Origin: DASYYE01 sp035946955
GTDB taxonomy: Bacteria; Actinomycetota; Actinomycetes; Streptosporangiales; Streptosporangiaceae
Length of the DNA stretch: 23,486 nt
NCBI GenBank assembly: GCA_035946955.1
Contig: DASYYE010000602.1
Coordinates: 1-23,486, forward strand
Reading direction: 5' to 3'
The translations under genes were made by a program, and so were the position numbers. The notes beneath the pieces are model-generated. The model saw only the letters and a list, made by a program, of their open reading frames with translations. It was not told where the DNA came from and did not search any database. Shown here piece by piece: positions 14,644 to 21,376 of this stretch. Every line of letters starts with the position of its first letter. The stretch's first letter is position 1.

Positions 14644-15153
14644 ATGATCATCATTATCGGGCTCGTCATCCTGGTCGCGGCGGTGGTCGCCGGAGTAGCC
14701 GGCGTGCTGTCTAACGGCGGCAGCGGGCATGCGCTCACCCATCCCTTCGCGGTGTTCGGCTATCACGTGACCGGCTCGACCGGCACCTTGTTCCTGTACG
14801 GCATCGTGGTCGGGGCACTGGGCCTGCTCGGGCTGAGCGTGCTGCTGGCCGGCGCACGCCGCACCTCCCGCCGCGGCCGCGACGCCCGCCGCGGGCTGCG
14901 GCAGTCCCGCCGCGAGACCGCCGCCGTCAGCCAGGACCGCGACGACCTGATCGGCCAGCGCGACACCGCCCGCGCCTACATCACCAGCACGCTGGGTAAC
15001 GGCCCGGCCGACGATGACCGCCACCCCAGCGAAGACGGCGGCGGCCAGCGCAGCATGCGGCACCCGTTCGGGCGCCGACCCGCTTCCCCGCCAGCACAAG
15101 CGGTAAACGGTCAGCCCACCCCCACGACACGCCCTGGAGGTGCGTCATCATGA
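14644..15153 (+). CDS. Two-TM membrane protein, unknown function
   Basis: This 169-aa protein opens with a transmembrane helix (MIIIIGLVILVAAVVAGVAG) and has a second at about residues 49-70 (LFLYGIVVGALGLLGLSVLLAG). A basic, Arg-rich cytoplasmic region with a probable coiled coil follows (TSRRGRDARRGLRQSRRETAAVSQDRDDL), then a disordered Pro/Gly-rich tail. I recognise no named family, though the layout (two helices, then RRxxRRGLRQSRRET) is familiar from small actinobacterial membrane proteins. The ATG at 14644 has no strong ribosome binding site; a GTG at 14635 is in frame. Its stop overlaps the next start (ATGA), so the two form an operon. Confidence 0.75.
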   Translation: MIIIIGLVILVAAVVAGVAGVLSNGGSGHALTHPFAVFGYHVTGSTGTLFLYGIVVGALGLLGLSVLLAGARRTSRRGRDARRGLRQSRRETAAVSQDRDDLIGQRDTARAYITSTLGNGPADDDRHPSEDGGGQRSMRHPFGRRPASPPAQAVNGQPTPTTRPGGASS

Positions 15154-15647
15154 TCAGACCACGCCGAAGCGCCAGCCGCCCCCGCCAGGCCCGCAGCCGG
15201 TGGGCGTGGCTTGCCGCAGTCGCCGCAGCCTCGGTCGCGGGCTCCCTTGCCGCGAAGCGCGCCGCACTCCTCAGGGACCACGCCGAGAGCACCCCATCCG
15301 GTACAGAGGCCACCGGCCCCGCGGGACGCGTCAACGCAGCAAGCCGGGCGCTGGCCGCTACCGCGGCCACGCGACTGCGACTGGCTGGCACCGACGCGCG
15401 GCGCCGCGCCAGGGCCGCCGTCCGCGCGGCATGGCGGGAGATCCTCCGGGCTGATCACGGCGTGCCCAATGACCCGGATGGGGATCGAGCCTCGCCACCG
15501 GCCGCCGGTAGCACACCGGTGATCACTCCGGAACCGGATGGCCAGCTCACCCCAGCGCTGCGGCATGGCGCGAGCGGTGCCGGAGATGCCGCCCCGGCCG
15601 GAACGCCTTCCTCCATCGCTCGCAGCACCCCGGCCGGGAACGAATAG
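15150..15647 (+). CDS. Basic single-TM hypothetical protein
   Basis: A 165-aa protein with an Arg-rich N-terminus (IRPRRSASRPRQARSRW), a weak hydrophobic segment at about 19-34 (AWLAAVAAASVAGSLA), a basic Ala/Arg-rich helical middle (AATRLRLAGTDARRRARAAVRAAW) and a disordered Pro/Ser/Thr tail. No family is recognised. The ATG overlaps the upstream stop (ATGA) and has GGAGG at about 14 nt, so translation is coupled to the upstream membrane protein. Composition is plain for this genome. A strong terminator begins in its own stop codon. The two proteins may form an envelope complex; that is inference from gene order only. Confidence 0.65.
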   Translation: MIRPRRSASRPRQARSRWAWLAAVAAASVAGSLAAKRAALLRDHAESTPSGTEATGPAGRVNAASRALAATAATRLRLAGTDARRRARAAVRAAWREILRADHGVPNDPDGDRASPPAAGSTPVITPEPDGQLTPALRHGASGAGDAAPAGTPSSIARSTPAGNE

Positions 15648-15675
15648 TCTCCTTCGGCCAGTGGCCGAAGGAGAC
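15647..15675 (+). terminator. Terminator of the membrane-protein operon
   Basis: A perfect 13-bp stem (15647-15659 with 15663-15675) around the loop AGT starts at the last base of the stop codon TAG. It faces the separate Hsp20 terminator at 15692-15743. Confidence 0.85.
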
Positions 15676-15691
15676 GTCTTATCGGGGTGGT

Positions 15692-15743
15692 GCGGGCCCG
15701 GCGGTGTCACCCGACTTGTTGCGGTGTGACCCGCTGGGCCCGC
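15692..15743 (-). terminator. Terminator of the Hsp20 gene
   Basis: GCGGGCCC (15692-15699) pairs with GGGCCCGC (15736-15743). It extends through a G-T pair and GCGG/CCGC, then past a bulged T into five more pairs. It begins 4 nt beyond the Hsp20 stop codon. No T-run. Confidence 0.75.
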
Positions 15744-15747
15744 GGCG

Positions 15748-16266
15748 TCAGGCGCCGTTCTTGACGGCTGCGCCGGCTATGGCGGCCTTGCCCTTGCCAG
15801 CCCGCACCTGGATGCGCTTGGCATGCACTTCCGGCGCCTTGGGTACCAGGACCCGCAGAACGCCGTCCTGGACTGAGGCTTCGATAGCGTCCGCCATCAC
15901 ATGGCTGGGCAGGGTAATCGACCGGCGGAACGCGCCGTAGCGGCGCTCGGCCCGGTGGACCTTCTCCCCGGCAGTTTCGCCCGCGGGGTGCCGCTCACCC
16001 TGGATCGTCAGCAGGCTGTCCTCGAACGTGATCTCCAGGTCCTCGGTGCCCACACCGGGCAGATCCACGGCCACCAGGTAGGAGTCCTTGCGCTCGGAGA
16101 TATCGACCGCGGGAGCCCACGCCTGGGTGCCCGCGCTGGGGTCGAACTGCTGGCCGGAATAGCCGGCCAGGCCCAGCCGCTGGGCATGGACCCTGTTCAT
16201 CCGCAGCACCTCGTCCTGCGCGTTGCGCAGATCCTCGAAGAGATCCCAGCTAGTCATGATCGTCAT
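15748..16266 (-). CDS. Hsp20 / alpha-crystallin small heat-shock protein
   Basis: A 172-aa ATP-independent holdase that binds unfolding proteins. The N-terminal arm (residues 1-50) includes SWDLFEDLRNAQDEVLRMN. The alpha-crystallin domain spans about 50-145 (WAPAVDISERKDSYLVAVDLPG, LEITFEDSLLTIQGER, RAERRYGAFRRSITLP, ASVQDGVLRVLVPKA). A short basic tail follows, lacking a clear I-x-I motif. The ATG at 16266 has GGGAG upstream; an in-frame ATG at 16290 is less likely. It is divergent from a TetR-type gene with an operator between, which suggests TetR control rather than HspR; I see no HAIR or CIRCE box. It has its own terminator. Confidence 0.93.
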   Translation of the reverse strand: MTIMTSWDLFEDLRNAQDEVLRMNRVHAQRLGLAGYSGQQFDPSAGTQAWAPAVDISERKDSYLVAVDLPGVGTEDLEITFEDSLLTIQGERHPAGETAGEKVHRAERRYGAFRRSITLPSHVMADAIEASVQDGVLRVLVPKAPEVHAKRIQVRAGKGKAAIAGAAVKNGA

Positions 16267-16356
16267 GTCGTTCTCCCTCATCCGTCTCACCGGACCGGCG
16301 GTCCGGAGACCCGGGAAAAAATGCAGTTCGAGTGAACGACATTCGCTTCCGAGTTA

Positions 16357-16384
16357 ACTACGTTCACTGTATCGTGAACATAGT
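16357..16384 (+). promoter_or_regulatory. Probable TetR operator between hsp20 and tetR
   Basis: ACTACGTTCAC (16357-16367) and GTGAACATAGT (16374-16384) form an inverted repeat of 11-bp arms, 10 of 11 matching, around TGTATC. It stands in an AT-richer patch 31 bp before the TetR ATG and about 90 bp before the Hsp20 start. A second, smaller repeat, GTTCGAGTGAAC, lies at 16325-16336. The size and symmetry fit a TetR-family dimer or dimer-of-dimers site controlling both directions. Confidence 0.8.
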
Positions 16385-16415
16385 TCACCGTCAACTCCCG
16401 TGCCTGGAGGCAAAC

Positions 16416-17157
16416 ATGGCGAACCGGCCGCAGCTAGGCGCCGACACGGGTTCCGGCACGTTGTGGTTCAGCCCTCCAACCGCCGAGGAGAGTCCCCGCC
16501 GCGCACTGACCCGCGAGCGGGTAGTCGCCGAGGCGCTCACAGTCATCGGCACGGACGGCGCGGGCGCCCTGAGTATGCGCGCCCTCGCCACCCGCCTTGG
16601 CGTGGTCCCCGCCGCGCTGTACCGGCACGTGCGCAGCAAGGAGCAGCTCCGCGACCTCGTCGTCGACGGGGTGCTGGCCGAGGTCGACTGCCAGGCCGAC
16701 CGCTCCCTCGCCTGGACCGAGCAGGTCAAGGTGCTCGCGCACAGGCTGCGGACGGTCCTGGAAAACCATCCCGGCATCGCCGGGCTGCTCAAGACCCGCG
16801 ACCCCCTCGGGCCGCACTCCCTCACCCTGGCCGAGGCGTTCCTCGCACCGCTGCAGGCAGCCGGGCTGCCCGAGCGGGAGACCGCCCTGGCCTTCTGCCT
16901 GATCTACGACTACACCCTCGGTTTCGCTCAGCGACCGCACCACCGTCAACGAGCAGCGTGTCCAGGACACCGCGACCAGGCACAGACTGCACGCGTTCCT
17001 CCGGTCACTGCCCGCCGACCGCTTCCCCGTCCTGGCTGTCCTCGGCGAGCACATCTGGGCCGACAACCGCGACCAGCGATTCGCCGCAGGCCTCGACACC
17101 CTCCTCGGCGGGCTCGAAACAGCGCGGCACCGAACCGGCCGGCAACCCCGACGCTGA
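16416..17157 (+). pseudogene. TetR-family regulator, frameshifted in the C-terminal domain
   Basis: The N-terminal HTH is intact: ALTRERVVAEALTVIGTDGAGALSMRALATRLGVVPAALYRHVRSKEQL at about residues 30-77. The ligand domain reads normally to YDYTLGFA near residue 170. There, about 16920-16926, the frame slips. The natural continuation (SDRTTVNEQRVQD, HAFLRSLPADRFPVLAVLGEHIW, FAAGLDTLLGGLE) runs in another frame to the TGA at 17155-17157. The first frame instead yields a basic, low-complexity tail to 17291. One inserted base or two lost bases would explain it. The ATG at 16416 follows CTGGAGG. If real, DNA binding may survive but ligand response and dimerisation should be damaged; a sequencing error is the alternative. 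Confidence 0.8.
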
Positions 17158-17339
17158 GCAGAACCCAGCGCCAGCAGCTCAGCGCCGCCGCGCCGGTCCC
17201 ACCGCAGCTCCAGCCGTGGCAGGAGCCGACATCGGCTGATATGGGTCTGGCGGAGCGCTATCCGGACTGGACCACGCGCCAGCGCGCCTAACAGGAGGGC
17301 CGAATTCCGCATTCGCCCGCCCGCGGCTGGGCACCCTCC

Positions 17340-17490
17340 ACTCAGTGCCAACCCCGTTACATGCAGGGCAAGGCAGGCGAGGCCGACCAGTAACAGGCTC
17401 ATTGGGCGAGACCACTGCGCAGGTAACCGTGCTCGTTGCGTTCAGCAGGAATGCGATGGCGAATAGGATGGCTGCGGCTATGCCGAGCAT
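17340..17490 (-). pseudogene. Small two-TM membrane protein, frameshifted
   Basis: The ATG at 17490 has GGAAGGA at good spacing and opens MLGIAAAILFAIAFLLNATST, a first membrane helix. After CAVVSP (near 17402) the frame turns to non-membrane sequence. Shifted by one base, it continues as MSLLLVGLACLALHVTG, the second helix expected for this small actinobacterial family of about 55-60 aa. One extra A (or two lost bases) near 17401 accounts for it. The exact end is uncertain, because the second frame stays open far beyond the normal length. The function of the family is unknown. Confidence 0.6.
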
Positions 17491-17802
17491 CTAAAGTCCT
17501 TCCCGGTGTTACGTGATAGAAGTTCTGGCCGCTATTTGCAGCCAGGCGGCGACCGAGCGCAGGTGACCTGACCATGGTCGTTGGCCGGGCAGCCCCGCCA
17601 GCATCGTGATCGGACTGACAGGTTCCCGATGCCGACCATGGCGGGCAGCCGAGGCCGGCTGGCAGGGCAGATGGGCAACCCAGCTAATTGGGTGTCACCC
17701 AGGTAGGACATCTGCGGCTATTCGGCGTAGTCTTTGTGGTGACTGGTGAACTAGCTGCTGGGTCAAGACCCCGCCTTGCTGCTAAAGCAGGAAGGCGCCC
17801 CC
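17491..17802. other. Intergenic region between divergent genes, with a small palindrome
   Basis: No gene is supported in these 312 bp. TGGGTG-T-CACCCA (17689-17701) is a perfect 13-nt palindrome, with GGGCAACCC just before it, about 100 bp upstream of the STAS gene. It may be an operator. No clear sigma-B-type promoter is seen. Confidence 0.4.
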
Positions 17803-18201
17803 ATGGTCAGCGTGGATCTGAGCATCCGCGAATGCGGCGGCCATATGGTCGTCGCGTTGCGCGGGGAGCTTGACATAGCGGACGCCGCGAGTGTCGCGGC
17901 TGAGCTGGCGGTGGTCGCGGCCCGCAAGCGCGACATCATCATCGACCTGGCAGGTTTGGAGTTCATCGACTCCAGCGGCGTGGCAGCACTGGCGCGCGGA
18001 CGTAAGCATGCCCGGCACGCCGGGGGTGACCTGCTGCTTGCCGCGCCGCGCCAGCAGGTGCTGCGCGTTCTTACCCTCACCCGCCTGCTCGACGCCTTCG
18101 CCGTCCATGCCAGCGTGGACGAGGCGGCCGGGAACTCCCAGGGCTCTCGGCAAGCGGTCGCGCTAGTGACCGGGCGACCCGTCGGCGTCGCTGTGACGTG
18201 A
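17803..18201 (+). CDS. STAS-domain anti-sigma factor antagonist
   Basis: A 132-aa SpoIIAA/RsbV-type protein that binds an anti-sigma kinase and frees a stress sigma factor. The STAS fold covers about residues 1-105: VSVDLSIRECGGHMVVALRG, ELDIADAASVAAEL, DIIIDLAGLEFIDSSGVAALARG. The DSSG motif (Ser57/Ser58) holds the regulatory phosphoserine. The start at 17803 follows AGGAAGG. The C-terminal 27 residues are extra and not conserved-looking. No partner kinase or sigma gene lies nearby. A truncated second copy of the gene's start, with its ribosome binding site, is at 18611-18720, and two GAF-ANTAR genes follow on the same strand. Confidence 0.9.
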   Translation: MVSVDLSIRECGGHMVVALRGELDIADAASVAAELAVVAARKRDIIIDLAGLEFIDSSGVAALARGRKHARHAGGDLLLAAPRQQVLRVLTLTRLLDAFAVHASVDEAAGNSQGSRQAVALVTGRPVGVAVT

Positions 18202-18369
18202 TCCCATCCACCTCAGGCCCAGGGATCCTGACGTCAAGGCTCAGCCGCTGCTGCCCGGCCGCTCCGCGAGTCCTGGCGCATCAGGCCCGGCCAGGAGGAT
18301 GCACAAGCCGGCCGGGAAACGGGCATGCCAGCAGACGCGGCCTCGCGGGGCATCGGCGCGAGCATGCTG

Positions 18370-18396
18370 TTGACCTGCTGCACGTCCGAATATTCT
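18370..18396 (+). promoter_or_regulatory. Possible promoter before the DUF6131-like remnant
   Basis: TTGACC (18370-18375) and TATTCT (18391-18396) with a 15-nt spacer stand out in GC-rich DNA, about 45 bp before the TTG at 18441. The spacer is short for a housekeeping promoter. The rest of 18202-18440 shows nothing else. Confidence 0.3.
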
Positions 18397-18440
18397 TCTG
18401 CTCCTGGCAGAACGGCGGCTACTATCTACCAGGGCCTCTC

Positions 18441-18596
18441 TTGATCATTCTCGGCACCGTTGTCCTCATTACCGGGTTCGTCGCCAAAGTCGCAATCATC
18501 TAGACGATCGGCATCATTGTGGTCGTGGTGGGGGCGATCCTGGTGTTGCCCGGGATGGCCGGCCACGCGGCCGGAGACACTACTTTTAGCCGCCGG
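18441..18596 (+). pseudogene. DUF6131-like small membrane protein with in-frame TAG
   Basis: From a TTG start the frame reads LIILGTVVLITGFVAKVAII, then TAG (18501-18503), then TIGIIVVVVGAILVLPGMAGHAAG in the same frame. Together the halves match a small two-helix actinobacterial family (DUF6131 type), whose middle is normally I-L-W-T-I-G-I. The stop sits exactly at the Trp codon, so TGG has become TAG. The C-terminal basic motif usual for the family is replaced by unrelated residues running into the truncated STAS copy. Either it is a pseudogene or the amber codon is suppressed; I favour the former. Confidence 0.65.
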
Positions 18597-18632
18597 CCGG
18601 GACGCCGTCTCGGTGCAGCAGGAAGGCGGCCC

Positions 18633-18824
18633 ATGGTCAGCGTGGATCTGAGCACCTGCGATTGCGACAGCCAGGCCGTCGTCACGCTGCGGGGGGCTGA
18701 CATGGCAGCTGCCGTGAGCGCCCCGGCTGCAGGCTGGGTAGCCTGGCCCTTCCCCGCAGCCTGGAACGTAGCCGGGCCGGTTGCTGTGGCGGGCCGACCC
18801 GCTGGGTGCGCGGATGACAGGTAG
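18633..18824 (+). pseudogene. Truncated second copy of the STAS gene
   Basis: The start region repeats that of the STAS gene at 17803: GCAGGAAGGCG ribosome-binding segment, then a 24-nt identical run from CCATGG to GAGCA, and similar codons as far as VVTLRG. After about residue 25-30 the match is lost and no DSSG motif exists. The 63-aa frame ends at 18824, overlapping the next gene's ATG (18814) by 11 nt. It is probably the scar of a tandem duplication followed by deletion; it may still be translated and feed ribosomes into the ANTAR gene. Confidence 0.7.
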
Positions 18825-19569
18825 CCGATCGGCCAGGATCTGGGGCCTCGTCGCCGGGCAGGCCGCCAGCCGCGGCGGGTGTGTGTCAGCTGCGGACGTG
18901 TGCGCGGCTGCGGTGGCCGCGGTCGAGGTCACCGGCGCGTGGCTGAGCGCCGCAAGGGGCGCGGAGGCGGGGCACCTCATGCAGGTGACTGATGACGTCA
19001 GCGAGCAGCTCGCTGATCTCCAGGTGACCCTGGGAGAGGGCCCGTGCCCGGATGCCGCTGCCTCGGGCGGCCCAGTACTGGCCTCGGACCTGGGCGGGAG
19101 GGACACCAGCGGCCGTTGGCCGGTTTTCGCACCGGCGGCCCGCCAGGCCGGGGCAGGGGCGATCTTCGCGTTCCCGCTACGGATCGGCGCCATCCGGGCC
19201 GGGGTCATGGGCCTGTACCGGCGACGGTCCGGCCCACTGAGCGCTGTTCAGCTGGGCGATGCGCTGATCTTCGCCGATGCCGCCACCCTGCTGCTGCTCA
19301 ACACCCAGGACCAGGCGGCGGGTGGGCCGCCTGCATGGTTTGGCCCGGGAGGCCAGCCTCCGGACCTCGCCCTGCACCGCGCCGAGATTGATCAGGCCAC
19401 CGGAATGCTCACCGAGCAGCTCGGCGTCGGCATCGCGGAGGCCTTTGTCCGGCTGCGCGCCTACGCCTATGCTCATGACCAGCGGCTGGTCGACGTTGCC
19501 CGCGCTGTCGTGGCGCGCCGCCTGCGGCTGCACCCTGACCCAGGCCCAGCCAAGGACGGCCCGGCGTGA
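18814..19569 (+). CDS. GAF-ANTAR protein 1
   Basis: A 251-aa probable signal-dependent RNA-binding antiterminator. Residues 10-165 form a GAF-like sensor (VCAAAVAAVEVTGAWLSA, LGEGPCPDAAASGGPVLASDL, RWPVFAPAARQAGAGAIFAFPLRIG). Residues 185-240 form an ANTAR helical bundle (LHRAEIDQATGMLTEQLGVGIAEAFVRLRAYAYAHDQRLVDVARAVV), which in this family binds paired hairpins in target mRNA to prevent termination. The ATG at 18814 is chosen; a TTG at 18781 is in frame and neither has a strong ribosome binding site, so coupling to the overlapping STAS remnant is likely. A paralogous gene follows after 82 nt. The ligand is unknown. Confidence 0.88.
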   Translation: MTGSRSARIWGLVAGQAASRGGCVSAADVCAAAVAAVEVTGAWLSAARGAEAGHLMQVTDDVSEQLADLQVTLGEGPCPDAAASGGPVLASDLGGRDTSGRWPVFAPAARQAGAGAIFAFPLRIGAIRAGVMGLYRRRSGPLSAVQLGDALIFADAATLLLLNTQDQAAGGPPAWFGPGGQPPDLALHRAEIDQATGMLTEQLGVGIAEAFVRLRAYAYAHDQRLVDVARAVVARRLRLHPDPGPAKDGPA

Positions 19570-19651
19570 GGGACTCCACATGCGCCCGCGCGCACCGCTT
19601 AACACCCGCCCGGCGGGTCTTGTCGCCGTTTCTGAGAGGGGTGAGCGGGGC

Positions 19652-20434
19652 ATGGACGGAGAACTGCTGTCGGAGGCGTTCGTTGAGCTGACCGACACCA
19701 TGGTCGTCGGTTTCGACGTGATCGACTTCCTGCATGTGCTGACCGACCGCAGCGTGCAACTGCTGGACGTCTCCGCCGCCGGGCTGCTCTTGGCTGATCC
19801 GCGCGGTGAGTTGCGCGTGGTGGCTGCCTCCAGCGAAGCAGCCCGGCTGCTTGAACTATTCCAGTTGCAGAACCACGAGGGTCCCTGCCTGGACTGCTAC
19901 CGGACCGGCCAGCCCGTCGCCGCAGCCAACCTGGCCGCTGCGGTGCAGCGCTGGCCGAGGTTCGCGGCAGGTGCCCGGCGGGCCGGCTTCGCCGCCGTGC
20001 AGGCTCTGCCGATGCGGCTGCGTGAGCAGGTCATCGGCGCGCTGAACCTCTTCCGAGCCGACGCGGGCGCCTTCGCGCCCGCGGACGTACGCGTCGGCCA
20101 GGCTCTTGCCGACGTAGCCACCATCAGCCTGCTCCACGAGCGCAGCATGCGCCTCAGCGACGCCCTCAACGAACAACTGCAGACCGCGCTGAACAGCCGG
20201 GTCGTCATCGAGCAGGCCAAGGGCAAGCTCGCCGAGCGCCTCGGCCTGGACATGGAACAGGCATTCAGCCTCCTGCGGGAGTACGCCAGAGCCCGCAACC
20301 TCCGCTTGTCCGAACTGGCCCAGACCTTCATCGACGGCTCAGAAACCGTCACTGACCTGACCGCTAGCAAGCCGCCGCGGCTACCTGGCACCGGGCAGGC
20401 ACACCACCAGCCCACGCCGGGCTCGCGGCCGTAG
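19652..20434 (+). CDS. GAF-ANTAR protein 2
   Basis: A 260-aa paralogue of the preceding gene and probably co-transcribed with it. Residues 5-150 form a GAF domain (FVELTDTMVVGFDVIDFLHVLTDRSVQLLDVSAAGLLLAD, NHEGPCLDCYRTGQPV, RWPRFAAGARRAGFAAVQALPMRLREQVIGALNLF). Residues 165-230 are ANTAR (LQTALNSRVVIEQAKGKLAERLGLDMEQAFSLLREYARARNLRLSELA), followed by a disordered Pro-rich tail. The ATG at 19652 follows a GAGAGGGGTGAG stretch; an ATG at 19580 is in frame but adds a non-family leader. The ANTAR match is stronger here than in protein 1. No partner histidine kinase is close. Confidence 0.92.
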   Translation: MDGELLSEAFVELTDTMVVGFDVIDFLHVLTDRSVQLLDVSAAGLLLADPRGELRVVAASSEAARLLELFQLQNHEGPCLDCYRTGQPVAAANLAAAVQRWPRFAAGARRAGFAAVQALPMRLREQVIGALNLFRADAGAFAPADVRVGQALADVATISLLHERSMRLSDALNEQLQTALNSRVVIEQAKGKLAERLGLDMEQAFSLLREYARARNLRLSELAQTFIDGSETVTDLTASKPPRLPGTGQAHHQPTPGSRP

Positions 20435-20846
20435 CCATAGACCCACCTTGCCTCCGTCGCGAGGGCTCACGAGGAACAACTCCACTTCGTCAGCTCACCA
20501 GCGATCACGAACGTCACGGCGGGCTCCCGCCCGATCAGCTCCGGAGCAGCCCAGGCGGAAGCTGCCGTTCGAAACTCAGGGACGCGACATCGGTGTCGAG
20601 AACTACGCAGTTCACCAGTTACATCAGATCGGCCCGGGCAGCGTAGGTGTGAGCGATGAACTCTTCCAGCTCCTCATCGGAGCTGTCCCCCTCTCCCGCG
20701 GCGTGACCGCCTTCTCCCGCAGCTTCACGGCCTGGGTAAATCGCGGCTGCGCAGCGTTGAATGTGCGCTACTGGTACTACCTGAGGTGGTTCGAACCGGG
20801 TGGGGTCTGAGTGGCGGCAGCCTGGGCGAGCATAAAGCAGGATTTT
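20435..20846. other. Region without a supported gene, left of the tRNA scar
   Basis: Short open frames occur on both strands here. A minus-strand frame ending at 20619 has a protein-like acidic end (SDEELEEFIAHTYAARADLM), but upstream it is only the translated complement of the tRNA fragment (RRQGLEPRTRGLRV), so I do not call it. If the tRNA fragment is an attachment site, this is the edge of the integrated DNA. Confidence 0.4.
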
Positions 20847-20895
20847 CCGGACTCTTAATCCGCGGGTTCGGGGTTCAAGTCCCTGGCGGCGCACC
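20847..20895 (+). other. 3' half of a tRNA-Lys(CTT): attachment-site-like scar
   Basis: From the anticodon stem onward this is tRNA. It has loop CTCTTAA with anticodon CTT (20854-20856), flanked by 4 of 5 stem pairs. The T arm is CGGGG-TTCAAGT-CCCTG, and the 3' acceptor strand is GCGGCGC followed by ACC. The 5' half is missing: upstream there is no GCGCCGC acceptor strand and no D arm. Integrases commonly leave exactly such a 3' half at the far end of an inserted element. No integrase gene is in the window. Confidence 0.75.
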
Positions 20896-20904
20896 CGTCC
20901 TGAT

Positions 20905-21105
20905 TGTCTGTACTTGGCTGATTCTTGACGATTCAGGCTCGGCTGTTGTTTGACGGTGTCCCGGCTGATGGTTGACACCATCTCGGTTGGTGCTTGACAC
21001 CTTGTCCTTGCCTGGTCTCGGCTGCTGTGCATGGCTGAGGGGGCGGGGCTGGTGCTCAGGGAGCTCAGTGTTACGGAGCAGCGGTATCAGGCCGGTATGC
21101 GGCCG
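20905..21105 (+). mobile_element. IS481-like element, 5' end remnant
   Basis: The left end probably starts with TGTCTG at 20905, 9 bp after the tRNA scar. Four degenerate direct repeats, GGCTG-or-GGTTG followed by TTGAC, begin at 20916, 20941, 20963 and 20985, as in the long noncoding ends of actinobacterial IS481 elements. An ATG at 21031 then opens LVLRELSVTEQRYQAGM, the typical start of an IS481-family transposase. The match stops near 21097-21105, where another truncated transposase begins on the opposite strand. Only about 25 codons survive. Confidence 0.65.
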
Positions 21106-21112
21106 GTGGGCG

Positions 21113-21214
21113 CAGCACCAGGATCTCCGTATCCTTGGACGCCTGGCTGCGGCCCAGCAGAACCAGCCAGCCGGATACCCGGACCATGATCAAGTACAGC
21201 AGACGGAAAGACAC
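21113..21214 (-). mobile_element. Transposase N-terminal remnant, relative of the one at 13168-14234
   Basis: The minus strand reads SFRLLYLIMVRVSGWLVLLG, then RSQASKDTEILVLR. It differs from the first 34 residues of the other transposase at only a few positions, with the same GTG start and a similar DNA leader. The match ends abruptly at LVLR, where HEVAVLRR is expected, abutting the IS481-like remnant. It is a broken element fragment. Confidence 0.8.
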
Positions 21215-21376
21215 AGGCCGCGATCATGCCCAATTCCCCCAACGGACACCAACCGCAGCTCAAAGCCCGTGTGCCGAGTTCCGGAGCAGTACACACCCTG
21301 ACCGCCGTCCCCGCATCGGTGTATGGGACGAGGTCGATCGCAGCCTCACCATGACGCTGGACTGACGGAACCACCA

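Noticed and set aside
16434..17402. 322-aa minus-strand ORF opposite the TetR gene
   Set aside because: Only its first 17 residues are real (the second helix of the frameshifted membrane protein); the rest is antisense shadow.
20820..20895. Complete tRNA gene
   Set aside because: There is no D arm and no 5' acceptor strand complementary to GCGGCGC within the required distance, so only the 3' half is present.
20916..21000. Regularly spaced short repeats resembling a CRISPR array
   Set aside because: The units are degenerate, only 22-25 bp apart, number four, and have no spacer-like unique segments. They fit transposase-binding repeats of an IS end.
20619..21032. Minus-strand 137-aa ORF containing RRQGLEPRTRGLRV
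   Set aside because: That phrase is the well-known spurious translation of a tRNA 3' end, and the ORF also crosses the IS481-like noncoding repeats. Only its last 20 residues look protein-like, which is not enough.
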